From positions 1 through 45,646 of the forward strand of contig FZLS01000016.1 of assembly GCA_900197625.1 (NCBI GenBank): a DNA stretch of 45,646 nt, read 5' to 3'. The notes beneath the pieces were generated by a model. It had not been told where the DNA came from. It saw only the letters and a program-made list of their open reading frames with translations, and did not search any database. The position numbers and the translations under genes were made by a program. Shown piece after piece: positions 17,930 through 27,612 of the stretch. This DNA comes from Rhodobacteraceae bacterium Water-Bin34. Lineage in GTDB: Bacteria; Pseudomonadota; Alphaproteobacteria; Rhodobacterales; Rhodobacteraceae. Positions within the stretch are counted from its first letter, which is position 1. Each line of letters begins with the position of its first letter.

Positions 17930-18331
17930 TTATGAAATAGGCAATGCTTCAATAACAACAAATGCCTGCGCCCAAGGATGATCGTCCGTTAAAGTTACAT
18001 GGACTATAGCTTCATAACCTTCTGGTGTCATGTCAGACATTTTTTTTGCTGCCCAACCAGTTAATTTCATTATTGGTTGACCCGTTTCTAAGTTTGATAC
18101 AGACATATCCTTCCAAGAAATCCCCATAGCTAATCCAGTTCCCAAAGCTTTAGAACATGCCTCTTTAGCAGCCCAGCGCTTAGCATATGTACCAGCTATA
18201 TCTTTTCTTTTTTCGGCTTTATTTTGCTCGATAGGTGTAAAAACACGATCTTTAAATCTTTGGCCAAATCGGTCAATTGTTTTTTGAATACGATCTATAT
18301 TTGCCAAATCAGTTCCAATTCCCAAGATCAT
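17930..18331 (-). CDS. acpS: Holo-[acyl-carrier-protein] synthase
   Basis: Moves the 4'-phosphopantetheine group of coenzyme A onto apo acyl carrier protein. The motif [12 protein letters not shown] at residues 4-15 holds the magnesium-binding aspartate, and [15 protein letters not shown] at about 52-66 holds the second acidic residue and the conserved lysine. At 133 residues it is the normal size for AcpS. It lies after pdxJ and before lepB, the standard alphaproteobacterial order, supplying fatty acid synthesis. Confidence 0.95.
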   Translation of the reverse strand: MILGIGTDLANIDRIQKTIDRFGQRFKDRVFTPIEQNKAEKRKDIAGTYAKRWAAKEACSKALGTGLAMGISWKDMSVSNLETGQPIMKLTGWAAKKMSDMTPEGYEAIVHVTLTDDHPWAQAFVVIEALPIS

Positions 18332-18375
18332 AAATTCAATCCACCTAATGTTAATAACAAATCAATAATAAATTA

Positions 18376-19131
18376 CTATGATCTCGCATCATTCATTAAT
18401 TTTCGCATTTTCTTTATTGCTGCTTCAAGACCGATATAAATACTTTCACCAATCAAAAAATGGCCAATATTTAATTCCATTAATTGAGGAAAAGCTGCAA
18501 TAGGTTTAACGCAGTCAAATGTTAATCCATGTCCAGCATGCACTTCTAAGCCTAATTCGTTTGCATATTTGGACATTTCACTCAACCGTTCTAATTCAGC
18601 TTCACAATCTACAACTCTTCCCTCTGCATGTGCATCACAATACGCCCCAGTGTGCAATTCTATTACAGGCGCACCAATCCTAGCAGCACTTTCAATTTGC
18701 CTTTCATCAGCAGCTATGAATATTGACACTCTGCATCCAGCTTCGCGTAATGGAGCAATAAAATCTCCAATTTTATTTTCTTCACGGGCAACTTCCAATC
18801 CACCTTCAGTAGTACGTTCTTCTCTTTTTTCTGGAACAATACACACCGCATGAGGTACATGACGAAGAGCAATATCTTGCATTTCCTTTGTTGCTGCCAT
18901 TTCAAAGTTTAATGGAACTCTTAATCCATTTATTAAAGATTCTATATCTTTATCGGTTATGTGACGCCTGTCTTCACGCAAATGCGCTGTAATACCATCT
19001 GCACCTGCATTTTCAGCCAGTAATGCAGCCCTTAGTGGATCGGGGTACCTACCACCTCGTGCATTACGTACTGTAGCAACATGATCAATATTTACACCTA
19101 AACGCAAACTATTTGAAGATGAATGTACCAT
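18376..19131 (-). CDS. pdxJ: Pyridoxine 5'-phosphate synthase
   Basis: Condenses 1-deoxy-D-xylulose 5-phosphate with 3-amino-2-oxopropyl phosphate to make pyridoxine phosphate. The TIM barrel shows NIDHVATVRNARGGRYPDP at residues 14-32, GADGITAHLREDRRHI at about 43-58, PEKREERTTEGGLEV at about 101-115 and the closing NIGHFLIGESIYIGLEAAI. At 251 residues it is full length. It stands between DUF2062 and acpS in the conserved order. PLP from this route serves LysA and the PatB-type lyase also encoded in the window. Confidence 0.96.
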   Translation of the reverse strand: MVHSSSNSLRLGVNIDHVATVRNARGGRYPDPLRAALLAENAGADGITAHLREDRRHITDKDIESLINGLRVPLNFEMAATKEMQDIALRHVPHAVCIVPEKREERTTEGGLEVAREENKIGDFIAPLREAGCRVSIFIAADERQIESAARIGAPVIELHTGAYCDAHAEGRVVDCEAELERLSEMSKYANELGLEVHAGHGLTFDCVKPIAAFPQLMELNIGHFLIGESIYIGLEAAIKKMRKLMNDARS

Positions 19132-19184
19132 TGTAATGTCCTCTAATTCTATTTTTTGAATTATCTATAAGTTTAAAATATTAT

Positions 19185-19838
19185 TTACTTTGATATATCT
19201 TTATTTGAACTTTCGGCTTCTTTTTTATCACGAATTTCTTTTATTTTTTCCATTAGACGACCACGCCGGCGTTGCTGATATGCTTTCACTAAAGGCTTTG
19301 ATGCAAAATATATAATTATTGCAGTTATAAATCCTGGCAATAAACCACCTAAAAAATATGGAATAAATACACTATGAAAAAAATCTACAAACCCACTCCA
19401 TTTTGTTGGTCCATAACCAAACAAAAATTTTATACCACTCCAGATGCTCCCAAAAGCTTCACTGATGCCAAACCTAATTGTGTGCCAAGCAGTTTCTTCA
19501 GGGCCTTTTCCCATTATAAATAATCCCGTTTGATAGCTCACAACACCAATTATTGGAAATGTTACAGGATTGCCAAAAAACGTGCCCATTAAGGAAGATA
19601 ATACATTTCCACGTAAAATAATTGCAAGAAATGCTGCTAAAAAGAAATGCAGTCCAAATAGTGGTGAAAAACTTGCAAATGCTCCACATGCAAATCCTAG
19701 AGAAATTCTATGAGGAGTATCAGGAAGGCGCTTCAAACGGTAACTTGTATAATTAAGAACTCTACGCCATCCAGAACGCGGATAAACCCCTTCTTTAAAC
19801 CATTGTAAATATGAAAGTGGAGTGCGGCGTTTAAACAT
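19185..19838 (-). CDS. DUF2062 membrane protein
   Basis: A 217-residue inner-membrane protein of the DUF2062 family. It starts MFKRRTPLSYLQWFKEGVYPRSGW, then TPHRISLGFACGAFASFSPLFGLHF at about 40-64, which is the family's core motif. SLMGTFFGNPVTFPIIGVVSYQTG follows at about 82-105, and a C-terminal helix is near 165-185. The tail is highly charged (RRRGRLMEKIKEIRDKKEAE). The function is not known to me. Its place between rsh and pdxJ is conserved in alphaproteobacteria. Confidence 0.85.
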   Translation of the reverse strand: MFKRRTPLSYLQWFKEGVYPRSGWRRVLNYTSYRLKRLPDTPHRISLGFACGAFASFSPLFGLHFFLAAFLAIILRGNVLSSLMGTFFGNPVTFPIIGVVSYQTGLFIMGKGPEETAWHTIRFGISEAFGSIWSGIKFLFGYGPTKWSGFVDFFHSVFIPYFLGGLLPGFITAIIIYFASKPLVKAYQQRRRGRLMEKIKEIRDKKEAESSNKDISK

Positions 19839-19865
19839 TAGATCGAAAATTTACCTTAATATGAT

Positions 19866-21998
19866 TTATTTTTTCAGTGTAACTTGATGTCTTCTAGATT
19901 GTAAAACTTGAGCAACATCTGAGTCAGCTTCAACAGCAGTGATTATATTTTCTAGATGTTCCACATCCCTAACTTGAATATCAATTGCAATACGATAAAA
20001 ATCTTGCTTCCTATCACTAAAATGCATGTCAACTATATTACTATCTTGCTCAGATATTAAGATACATATACGGCCTAAAACACCACTAAAATTAGCCATT
20101 GTAACTTCAATTGTAACTTTGTTTACAGTTTCACTATGACCCTTTGTCCAAGTTAAATCTATCCACCGATCTGTTTGGTCTTCATACTCAATTAAAGTAT
20201 CACAATGAATAGAATGTACCGATACACCCTTACCTCTAGTCGCAATACCAACTATTCTTTCACCAGGTAAAGGTTGGCAACAAGATGCTCCTTCAATGTA
20301 TTGATCAGCTTCCAATCCTATAACTTTCGCAGCAGAATTATTAATGTTGGTTTCTGACTTTTGAAGTAGTGAAGGATAAAGAGCCTCCACAAGCTCTACT
20401 CCCATTAGTTCTGCACTTCCTAGTTTTAATAAAACCTGTTTGTAATCCTTCAAACCAAGCTTTTTTGCGGCAGTCATTAAGGCTTTGTCTGTAGCTTTTT
20501 TCCCAACATGCTCAAGCGCAACTCTAGCTAATTCCCGACCAAGTTTGATATATCCAGCCTGATGGTCTTCACGCAAAGCACGGCGAATAGCTGATTTGGC
20601 CCGTCCAGTAATTACGATATCAATCCATGTTGCTTGAGGCCTCTGCCCAGTTGCTGTTTGAATTTCAACCGATTGACCATTTCGTAAACGTGTCCATAAT
20701 GGAACTCTACGACCGTCAACTTTTGAGCCCACACAAGTTGATCCAATTCTTGTATGAATAGCAAAAGCAAAATCTATAGGCGTAGCACCTCGAGGTAATT
20801 GGATTACGTCACCCTTCGGTGTAAAACAGAAAACTTGATCAGAAAACATTTCAAGTTTTACATGTTCTAGGAAATCTTCATGGTCATCTTCTTCATTTTC
20901 AATGCGAACTGCTAAACTTGACAACCAAGACAATGGATCAACTGTAAATTGGTTTTTTGCTCGCCGACCATCTCTGTAAGACCAATGAGCAGCAACCCCA
21001 ACTTCAGCCACTTCATTCATTTCTCGAGTACGGATCTGAATTTCAACTAATTTACCATCTCGCCCAGAAACTGTTGTATGAATTGATCTGTATCCATTCG
21101 ATTTTGGCGCAGATATATAATCTTTAAATCGCCCAGGCACACCAGTCCATCTTTGGTGAACTGCCCCTAGTGCACGATATGCATTATCTTCATTTTCTGT
21201 AATAATTCTAAATCCATAAATATCAGAAAGCCTAGAGAAACTTTGTTGCTTTTCTTCCATTTTTCTCCAAATGGAATAAGGTTTTTTTTCACGCCCTGTA
21301 ATACTTGCTTCAATATTATTGGATGATAGCAAGGTACGCACATCTTTAATAATTGAAGGTATCAAATCTTCAGATTGATCTCTTAAATTAATAAATCGAC
21401 GTATAATGGAATTCCTAGCTTCAGGATTTAAAACCCTAAAGGCTAAATCTTCTAGTTCTTCACGCATCCATTGCATACCCATTCGCCCTGCAAGAGGTGC
21501 AAATATGTCCATGGTTTCTCGTGCTTTACTAATTTGCTTTTCAGGGCGCATATGCTTAATAGTTCGCATATTGTGTAGCCTATCGCCAAGTTTAACCAGT
21601 AAAACTCTTAAATCTTGTGACATTGCTAGTAATAATTTTCGAAAATTTTCTGCTTGCTTTGCCTGTACTGAAGATAACTCTAAATTTGTTAACTTTGTAA
21701 CACCATCTATTAATTGAGCAATTTCAACTCCAAATAATTCTGATAATTCTTTAAAGCTTGCATCTGTATCTTCTAATGTATCGTGGAGTAATGCAGTAAC
21801 AATGGTGTCATCATCAAGCTTTTGACCTGCAAGAATAATTGCAACTTCGATTGGGTGTGTAAAATATAACTCACCTGATTGACGCCTTTGTTGGGCGTGC
21901 TTTACCTTACCATATTCATAAGCACGTCGAATAAGGTCTTCGTTACATTTTGGATTGTATGTAAGCACATGATCAACAAGAGTCTGTATATCGATCAT
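19866..21998 (-). CDS. rsh: Bifunctional (p)ppGpp synthetase/hydrolase, RelA/SpoT type
   Basis: The single long RSH enzyme of the stringent response. The hydrolase HD domain has histidine 48 in YFTHPIEVA and HD in ALLHDTLEDT at about 72-73. The synthetase domain has GREKKPYSIWRKM, YGFRIITE and PGRFKDYISAPKSNGYRSIHT. The RFKD motif is the RXKD type of bifunctional enzymes, not the EXDD type of RelA. The TGS domain (FCFTPKGDVIQLPRGATPIDFAF) is near 390-415 and the ACT domain is at the end (VTIEVTMANFSGVLGRI). At 710 residues it is full length. rpoZ lies just upstream, also linked to ppGpp. Confidence 0.96.
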   Translation of the reverse strand: MIDIQTLVDHVLTYNPKCNEDLIRRAYEYGKVKHAQQRRQSGELYFTHPIEVAIILAGQKLDDDTIVTALLHDTLEDTDASFKELSELFGVEIAQLIDGVTKLTNLELSSVQAKQAENFRKLLLAMSQDLRVLLVKLGDRLHNMRTIKHMRPEKQISKARETMDIFAPLAGRMGMQWMREELEDLAFRVLNPEARNSIIRRFINLRDQSEDLIPSIIKDVRTLLSSNNIEASITGREKKPYSIWRKMEEKQQSFSRLSDIYGFRIITENEDNAYRALGAVHQRWTGVPGRFKDYISAPKSNGYRSIHTTVSGRDGKLVEIQIRTREMNEVAEVGVAAHWSYRDGRRAKNQFTVDPLSWLSSLAVRIENEEDDHEDFLEHVKLEMFSDQVFCFTPKGDVIQLPRGATPIDFAFAIHTRIGSTCVGSKVDGRRVPLWTRLRNGQSVEIQTATGQRPQATWIDIVITGRAKSAIRRALREDHQAGYIKLGRELARVALEHVGKKATDKALMTAAKKLGLKDYKQVLLKLGSAELMGVELVEALYPSLLQKSETNINNSAAKVIGLEADQYIEGASCCQPLPGERIVGIATRGKGVSVHSIHCDTLIEYEDQTDRWIDLTWTKGHSETVNKVTIEVTMANFSGVLGRICILISEQDSNIVDMHFSDRKQDFYRIAIDIQVRDVEHLENIITAVEADSDVAQVLQSRRHQVTLKK

Positions 21999-22031
21999 TT
22001 AGCCGGCTCCTAGGAATAGGCCGAAGCCCAC

Positions 22032-22382
22032 TTATTTCGATTCCTGAGCTTCCATGAGTGCACGCAATAAATTTTCATCATTCATGCCATCATCTGGCTC
22101 ATCATCTGCACCACCCATCAACAAGGCCATTTCATCTTCTTCTGGCTCATCAACTTCAATTTGTGTTTGGTAGCTTTGAACGGCCGCTTCATGCAAGTTC
22201 GCTGCACTTAATGTTTCATCAGCAATTTCACGTAAAGCAACAACTGGATTTTTGTCATTATCGCGCGGAACAGTTATCTCTGAACCAGAGGAAATCTCTC
22301 GTGCACGGTGTGCAGCCAACATTACCAAATCAAACCTATTTGGTACTTTATCAACACAATCTTCTACTGTTACACGTGCCAT
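22032..22382 (-). CDS. rpoZ: DNA-directed RNA polymerase subunit omega
   Basis: The smallest RNA polymerase subunit, which helps assemble beta' and forms part of a ppGpp site. It begins [30 protein letters not shown], the standard omega N-terminus, with [16 protein letters not shown] at about 42-57. The C-terminal half is acidic and low in complexity ([24 protein letters not shown]), longer than in E. coli, as usual in alphaproteobacteria. It is 33 bases upstream of rsh, and the pairing is conserved. Confidence 0.95.
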   Translation of the reverse strand: MARVTVEDCVDKVPNRFDLVMLAAHRAREISSGSEITVPRDNDKNPVVALREIADETLSAANLHEAAVQSYQTQIEVDEPEEDEMALLMGGADDEPDDGMNDENLLRALMEAQESK

Positions 22383-22470
22383 GAGGAAACTCCAAGTTTT
22401 TAGATGTCTTCAGAAAGCTGTTACTTAAGGTGTTTTTATAAAAATGGCAAGAGCAGTTAAAGGAAACTAA

Positions 22471-23046
22471 TTAAGCAAATTGACTAATTCCAATTGAAAG
22501 CTCAGGGTTTAATTTATTTAACATTTCTTGAGGTGTTTCATTTAAAAGAGGGTGCTTCCAATGAGGAGCCACGTCAATTAGTGGTATTAAAACAAAGGGT
22601 CTATCTTGGATACGAGGGTGTGGTAAAATTAATTGTTCAGGAATTTTGACCTTCTGCATATCAAGAGGCATATTTAGCCATTCATTTACATATGTATTAT
22701 TGGGGAAAATGATATTATCAAAATCTATCAAATCAATATCAAGTGTTCTTTGGCCCCATCTTTTTATTCTAGTTCGTCCAAAATCTTCTTCAATAAGGTG
22801 CAGCTGATTCAATAACTCTTTAGGCAAAAGGCTTGTATTACCCGAAATCACGCAATTTATAAAATTGGGCCCTGATCCTGGAGGAAACGCAGGTGTTTCG
22901 TAAAATTTACTTATTTTTATATCTTTGATAGTTTCAGAATTAAAAGTTTTTATAGCATCTGAAACTAAATCATAAGATTCTTGCAAATCATTGGATAAAT
23001 TAGAACCTATTGCTATAAGTATTTTTTTGGTATTATTTTTTGACAT
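22471..23046 (-). CDS. folK: HPPK (folate pathway pyrophosphokinase)
   Basis: 2-amino-4-hydroxy-6-hydroxymethyldihydropteridine pyrophosphokinase transfers pyrophosphate from ATP to the pterin in folate synthesis. Motifs are IAIGSNLSND at residues 11-20, FYETPAFPPGSGPNFINCV at about 47-65, RIKRWGQRTLDIDLIDFD at about 93-110 and PHPRIQDRPFVLIPL at about 142-156. The 191-residue length is a little above the 160 of E. coli because of inserts between the motifs. It is upstream of rpoZ on the same strand with an 88-base gap, and divergent from the NYN-domain gene. Confidence 0.93.
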   Translation of the reverse strand: MSKNNTKKILIAIGSNLSNDLQESYDLVSDAIKTFNSETIKDIKISKFYETPAFPPGSGPNFINCVISGNTSLLPKELLNQLHLIEEDFGRTRIKRWGQRTLDIDLIDFDNIIFPNNTYVNEWLNMPLDMQKVKIPEQLILPHPRIQDRPFVLIPLIDVAPHWKHPLLNETPQEMLNKLNPELSIGISQFA

Positions 23047-23156
23047 TAAATATTGATTAAATAACCTTGCTAGTTAATGGTTTATCCTATTTCTTAAGTA
23101 TTTTGAATCATAAATTGAATAACTAAATTTAGTCATAAACTCATAAAGGATAAAGC

Positions 23157-23681
23157 ATGAATTATAATGATGAGCGAACAGCGCTATTTATTGACGGGTC
23201 AAATCTTCATGCTTCTGCGAAAGCTTTAAATCTTGAAATTGATTATAAAAAGTTAAGAAAAGAATTTGTGGGACGTGGAAAACTTCTGCGAGCATATTAC
23301 TACACAGCATTAATTGAAAACGAAGAAAGTTCTCCACTACGACCACTTGTAGATTGGTTAACTTATAACGGTTACACAATCGTATCAAAGCCTGCGAAAG
23401 AATTTACTGATTCTGCAGGACAAAAAAGAATAAAAGGTAATATGGATATTGAATTAGCAATTGACGCTATGGAATTAGCTCCAAATATTGACCATATTGT
23501 TATATTCTCTGGAGATGGCGACTTTCAATCTTTAGTCAAATCTTTACAGCGCCAAGGTGTACGAGTTTCAGTTGTTTCCACTAATCGCTCACATCCCCCG
23601 ATGATCGCTGATGAACTACGAAGACAAGCAGATAATTTTATTGATCTCGAAGAATTGCGTGATGTCATAAGTCAAAATTAG
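23157..23681 (+). CDS. NYN-domain protein (LabA/DUF88 family)
   Basis: A PIN-like NYN domain protein of the LabA/DUF88 group. The strand RTALFIDGSNLHASAKAL at residues 7-24 supplies the first acidic residue; KGNMDIELAIDAMEL at about 93-107 and IVIFSGDGDFQSLV at about 114-127 supply the remaining conserved aspartates. Such domains are predicted nucleases acting on RNA, though several members have no proven activity. At 174 residues it is a single-domain protein with no C-terminal OST-HTH. It stands between divergent folK and ispH, and an inverted repeat follows the stop. Confidence 0.88.
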   Translation: MNYNDERTALFIDGSNLHASAKALNLEIDYKKLRKEFVGRGKLLRAYYYTALIENEESSPLRPLVDWLTYNGYTIVSKPAKEFTDSAGQKRIKGNMDIELAIDAMELAPNIDHIVIFSGDGDFQSLVKSLQRQGVRVSVVSTNRSHPPMIADELRRQADNFIDLEELRDVISQN

Positions 23682-23696
23682 AACAAAAAATTTTAT

Positions 23697-23726
23697 TAAT
23701 ATCCATTGTGCTAATAATGGATATTA
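23697..23726. other. AT-rich inverted repeat between the NYN gene and ispH
   Basis: TAATATCCATT and AATGGATATTA form a perfect 11-bp stem around an eight-base loop, 15 bases after the NYN stop and 16 bases before the ispH start. It may be a weak terminator or a structure in the ispH leader. It has no plus-strand T tract, so I do not call it an intrinsic terminator. Confidence 0.5.
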
Positions 23727-23742
23727 GTTTAAAATAATCTTT

Positions 23743-24693
23743 ATGGAAAAACCAAATATAGACCTATATCTTGCAGCACCACGAGGATTTTGTGCTGGCG
23801 TTGACCGTGCCATTAAAATTGTTGAAATGGCTCTTGAAAAATGGGGCGCTCCTGTTTTTGTGAGGCATGAAATAGTACATAATAAATATGTAGTTGATGA
23901 ATTACGTTCAAAAGGTGCTATTTTTGTCGAAACACTCGAAGAATGTCCATCTGATAGGCCAGTTATTTTTTCTGCCCATGGGGTTCCAAAATCTGTTCCA
24001 GCAGCTGCAATTGCTCGTAAAATGGTTTTTGTTGATGCCACTTGCCCACTTGTCAGCAAAGTACACATTGAAGCTGAACGACACCATTCAAATGGGCTTC
24101 AAATGGTAATGATTGGGCACAAAGGGCATCCTGAAACCATCGGAACAATGGGTCAATTACCAAAAGGTGAAGTGCTTTTAGTTGAAACACCAGAAGATGT
24201 TTCTAGGATAATACCTCGTAATGATGAAAAACTTGCTTACATTACTCAAACAACTCTTTCAGTTGATGATACAATTGAAATAGTTAAAAAGCTCAAAGAA
24301 CGTTTTCCAAAAATTATTGGCCCCCACAAAGAAGACATTTGTTACGCAACAACAAATCGCCAAGAAGCAGTCAAGGCAGTCTCTCCAAAAGTTGATGCAT
24401 TATTAGTGATTGGAGCTCCAAATTCATCAAATTCAAAACGATTGGTTGAAGTTGGAAAATCATCAGGATGTAAATACTCTCAAATGGTTCAGCGAGCATC
24501 TGATATTGATTGGCGAGCATTAGAGGGTGTCAAATCTATCGGAATAACCGCTGGAGCATCAGCGCCAGAGATACTCATAAATGAAGTCATATTAACTATA
24601 TCAGATCGTTTTAACGTGACTCAAAAAATTGTCGAAACGGCTGTAGAAAATGTTGAGTTTAAGGTACCTAGAGTATTACGCGAAGCATTATGA
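23743..24693 (+). CDS. ispH: 4-hydroxy-3-methylbut-2-enyl diphosphate reductase
   Basis: The last enzyme of the MEP pathway, reducing HMBPP to IPP and DMAPP with an Fe-S cluster. The three cluster cysteines are in [13 protein letters not shown] at residues 8-20, [12 protein letters not shown] at about 99-110 and a CYAT stretch at about 201. [17 protein letters not shown] and [11 protein letters not shown] are other signatures. At 316 residues it is complete. It overlaps the DUF3429 gene by four bases (ATGA), starting a run that ends with rnhA. Confidence 0.97.
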   Translation: MEKPNIDLYLAAPRGFCAGVDRAIKIVEMALEKWGAPVFVRHEIVHNKYVVDELRSKGAIFVETLEECPSDRPVIFSAHGVPKSVPAAAIARKMVFVDATCPLVSKVHIEAERHHSNGLQMVMIGHKGHPETIGTMGQLPKGEVLLVETPEDVSRIIPRNDEKLAYITQTTLSVDDTIEIVKKLKERFPKIIGPHKEDICYATTNRQEAVKAVSPKVDALLVIGAPNSSNSKRLVEVGKSSGCKYSQMVQRASDIDWRALEGVKSIGITAGASAPEILINEVILTISDRFNVTQKIVETAVENVEFKVPRVLREAL

Positions 24694-25136
24694 TGACAAG
24701 AATACCAAAGCCTGCCAAGATACTAGGATTACTTGGGTTATTACCATTTCTTATCGCACTTTTTTCAGCAATTAGTTTAGACCTTCAATTAAGCTTAGAA
24801 ACAAATCTAAAAATAAATATTTCTGAACTCCAAGCTATATATTCAACAATTATTCTATGCTTTATGTCAGGAACATATTGGGGGTTTGCAGCAAACACAA
24901 AAAAACAAAGTTTTTTGCCCTATACGCTATCAATATTACCAACATTTTATATTTTAAGTTTACACCTATATTTAGCTAAATATTTAATACCATTAATCGC
25001 CTTTGGATTCATTTTATTAATACCTATTGATATATATTTTTCAAAATCCAAAATGGCACCTGAGTGGTGGCTTAGATTAAGAATTCCTCTTTCTATTCTG
25101 GTATTTGGAATTCTAATTCTTTATAATTTTATATAA
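24690..25136 (+). CDS. DUF3429 family membrane protein
   Basis: A 148-residue protein with about five hydrophobic helices: near residues 10-27, 47-67, 75-92, 95-111 and 130-146. Near the start is the [16 protein letters not shown] pattern and later [11 protein letters not shown], which I associate with the DUF3429 family of small membrane proteins. Nothing catalytic is visible and the function is unknown. It is translationally coupled to ispH through the ATGA overlap. It sits where many alphaproteobacteria carry thrB between ispH and rnhA. Confidence 0.72.
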   Translation: MMTRIPKPAKILGLLGLLPFLIALFSAISLDLQLSLETNLKINISELQAIYSTIILCFMSGTYWGFAANTKKQSFLPYTLSILPTFYILSLHLYLAKYLIPLIAFGFILLIPIDIYFSKSKMAPEWWLRLRIPLSILVFGILILYNFI

Positions 25137-25162
25137 GATAATAATGATTACTGGAGTATCCT

Positions 25163-25756
25163 TTGGATAAAGAAACTATCAAGTATTATGAAATGTCTGC
25201 ACAGTCGTATCTTGATAAAGTATGTAATATTAATCCAGATAGTGACCTTCTGTCATTTATAAAATCAATTAAAGCTGGAGGATTAATATTAGACCTTGGA
25301 TGCGGTCCAGGACACTCTTCAGCAATGATGCAAGCTGCTGGGTTAAATGTTCATGCATCTGACGGCAGTCAAGAGATGGTAAAGTTAGCCAATGAAATTT
25401 TTAATGTTCAAGCAGTAAAAGCTGATTTTAATGAACTTTCAGATATCAATTTGTATGATGGGGTTTGGGCAAACTTTTCGTTACTCCATGCACCAAGGTC
25501 TGAAATGCTCCCAAATTTAATCAGAATTCATAGGGCATTAAAGAAAAAAGGTTATTTGCATCTTGGTTTGAAAATAGGACAAGGTGAAAAGCGTGATACT
25601 TTAGGACGCAAATATACATATTATCAGCCAGAAGAAATAAATTCCCTTCTAATTTCAGCAGGATTTACTATAAATACACAGCGTTTGGATATGGATGGAA
25701 CAGTTTCGATGACAGGCGCAATTGAACCTTTTATGATTGTGACTGCTTATGCCTGA
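25163..25756 (+). CDS. Class I SAM-dependent methyltransferase
   Basis: A small methyltransferase with a clear SAM-binding motif [17 protein letters not shown], at about residues 41-56. Motif II is [13 protein letters not shown] and the post-motifs are [13 protein letters not shown] and [12 protein letters not shown]. At 197 residues it holds little more than the Rossmann domain. The start is TTG 25163, preceded by TGGAG at a normal distance; the first ATG is ten codons later and has no comparable site. The substrate is unknown. It overlaps rnhA by eight bases, so it is in the same transcript. Confidence 0.85.
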   Translation: MDKETIKYYEMSAQSYLDKVCNINPDSDLLSFIKSIKAGGLILDLGCGPGHSSAMMQAAGLNVHASDGSQEMVKLANEIFNVQAVKADFNELSDINLYDGVWANFSLLHAPRSEMLPNLIRIHRALKKKGYLHLGLKIGQGEKRDTLGRKYTYYQPEEINSLLISAGFTINTQRLDMDGTVSMTGAIEPFMIVTAYA

Positions 25757-26201
25757 ACTTTATGCTTATACTGATGGTGCATGCTCTGGTAACCCTGGAC
25801 CTGGAGGGTGGGGAGTATTGATGGTTGCCAAAGAAGGTTCATCGGTAATAAAAACAAGAGACTTATCCGGTGGAACTGTTGAAACCACTAATAATCAAAT
25901 GGAATTAACTGCTGCTATTATGGCGCTTGAAGCATTGGAAAAACCAAGCAAAATTACAATAGTCACAGATAGTTCATATGTAAAAGATGGTATTACAAAA
26001 TGGATCTTTGCATGGAAAAAAAATGGCTGGAAAACAGCTGCTAAAAAATCTGTAAAAAATGAAGAACTATGGAAGCGTTTAGAAAATGCTACCCAAATTC
26101 ACGATGTATCGTGGGAATGGATTAAGGGTCATGCAGGTCACTTAGAAAATGAGCGCGCTGATGAATTAGCTCGAAATGGTATGGAACCATTTAAAAACTA
26201 A
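25749..26201 (+). CDS. rnhA: Ribonuclease HI
   Basis: Degrades RNA in RNA-DNA hybrids. The four catalytic acidic residues are visible: aspartate in [16 protein letters not shown] at 7-22, glutamate in [15 protein letters not shown] at about 49-63, aspartate in [11 protein letters not shown] at about 72-82, and the last aspartate in [12 protein letters not shown] near 135. WIKGHAGH carries the conserved histidine. At 150 residues it is standard. It converges on fmt, and the two stop regions overlap by four bases. Confidence 0.96.
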   Translation: MPELYAYTDGACSGNPGPGGWGVLMVAKEGSSVIKTRDLSGGTVETTNNQMELTAAIMALEALEKPSKITIVTDSSYVKDGITKWIFAWKKNGWKTAAKKSVKNEELWKRLENATQIHDVSWEWIKGHAGHLENERADELARNGMEPFKN

Positions 26202-27100
26202 ATTAGTTTTTTATTTGGGAAAGAATAACCAAGTAAGAAATCATGAGAATCCATTGCACCTTTCCCAGCTCTTTGTAATCGCGTTAATCTAACCGCACCA
26301 CTTTGACAAGCAATTGAGACATTATCTAATATTTCTCCCGGAGAACCTGAACCTTCAATAACCTCACTCATTAATACTTTAATTCTTTGCTCCCCATCAT
26401 CAAACCATGCACCTGGGAATGGTGACAATCCTCTAATTTTTCGATCGATCTCAATGGCTGGTTTATTCCAACTAATTTTTGACTCACTTTTATCTATTTT
26501 TGTCGCATATGTAATACCCATATCTGACTGAGGCACAGCTTCAAAAGAGTTGGGGTTTTCAAGAACTTTTATAATACATTCTGAGCCAATATTAGCTAAT
26601 CGGTCATGCAAAATTGCTGTTGTATCCGTGGGCAATATTTCTGTTTCTTTTTTATAAAGAACATTGCCTGTATCAAGTCCAGCATCCATTTGCATAACAC
26701 AAATACCAGTTCTGTCATCCCCAGATATGATTGCACGATGTATAGGTGCAGCTCCCCTCCACCGAGGAAGAAGACTTGCATGAATATTTAAACAACCCTT
26801 GTCGACTGAGCTCAGGATTTCTTGTGGCAATATTAAGCCGTATGCGACAACAATAGCTATATCTGCATTCAAAGCCACAAAGTCAGAGACAGCCGCCTTA
26901 CTTTTAAAGTCTACAGGGTGCCTTACCTCTAACCCTATTTCAAGTGCTCGACTATGAACTGGTGTAAGTTTTTCCTTTTTTCCACGTCCTGCTGGACGAG
27001 GTGGCTGACAATAAACAGCTATCACATCATGACCAGAAGCAATAATAGAATTCAAAATAGGCACTGAGAATTCTGGAGAACCCATAAAAATTACTCGCAT
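26198..27100 (-). CDS. fmt: Methionyl-tRNA formyltransferase
   Basis: Formylates the initiator Met-tRNA using 10-formyltetrahydrofolate. It begins [19 protein letters not shown]. The catalytic region is [22 protein letters not shown] at about 106-127, followed by [13 protein letters not shown] at about 133-145. The C-terminal domain has [12 protein letters not shown]. At 300 residues it is complete. It directly abuts the degenerate deformylase gene (overlapping by one base), with the active def upstream: the genes for adding and removing formyl groups form one operon. Confidence 0.97.
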   Translation of the reverse strand: MRVIFMGSPEFSVPILNSIIASGHDVIAVYCQPPRPAGRGKKEKLTPVHSRALEIGLEVRHPVDFKSKAAVSDFVALNADIAIVVAYGLILPQEILSSVDKGCLNIHASLLPRWRGAAPIHRAIISGDDRTGICVMQMDAGLDTGNVLYKKETEILPTDTTAILHDRLANIGSECIIKVLENPNSFEAVPQSDMGITYATKIDKSESKISWNKPAIEIDRKIRGLSPFPGAWFDDGEQRIKVLMSEVIEGSGSPGEILDNVSIACQSGAVRLTRLQRAGKGAMDSHDFLLGYSFPNKKLI

Positions 27101-27612
27101 TACTTCAATCCTTGCTTTGATAACTTTTGCGATTTATTTATTAACATCTTTCGCCTTACATTACTTAAATGATCAAAAAACATTTTTCCATTTAAATGGT
27201 CAATTTGATGTTGTACCGAGACTGCCCATAGTCCCACAAAATCTCTCTCAATTTGATTTCCATTTTTATCAATATAGCTTATTGTGACTGCTCTCGGTCG
27301 CTTAATTTTTGCCCATACACCTGGAAGATTTGGACTTCCTTCTTGGTTTTCAACAAATATATCAGAAGAATATAATATTTTTGGATTTGCCATTTCAAAT
27401 GGTTCAACTTTACCATCACCAACATCAACCACAGCTAAAGAACGCATAATGCCAATTTGGCATGCAGCAAGACCGATACCAGGCATATTATACATGCTAT
27501 CAAACATATCTTTCCATATTTCGTGTTCTTTAGCAGTAATAGAACTCACAAGGTCACATTTTACTGATAAACGTTTATCGGGGTACCGAATAAACTTTTT
27601 CACGGCCATCAA
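27100..27612 (-). CDS. Peptide deformylase paralogue with degenerate active site
   Basis: A 170-residue deformylase-fold protein between def and fmt. Motif 1 is intact apart from one residue ([11 protein letters not shown] at about 45-55). Motif 2, normally EGCLS, reads EGSPNLPG at about 92-99, so the metal-binding cysteine is serine. Motif 3, normally HEXDH, reads [10 protein letters not shown] near 136, so the catalytic glutamate is glutamine. Two of the essential residues are therefore missing, and normal deformylase activity is unlikely. I recall a similar paralogue with the same substitutions in Rhodobacterales, so it seems conserved rather than decaying. It overlaps def by four bases and fmt by one. 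Confidence 0.9.
   Translation of the reverse strand: MMAVKKFIRYPDKRLSVKCDLVSSITAKEHEIWKDMFDSMYNMPGIGLAACQIGIMRSLAVVDVGDGKVEPFEMANPKILYSSDIFVENQEGSPNLPGVWAKIKRPRAVTISYIDKNGNQIERDFVGLWAVSVQHQIDHLNGKMFFDHLSNVRRKMLINKSQKLSKQGLK

Noticed and set aside
23122-23133. Perfect 12-base palindrome ACTAAATTTAGT between folK and the NYN gene
   Set aside because: It is short, AT-rich and without a known operator form; chance is a sufficient explanation without comparative data.
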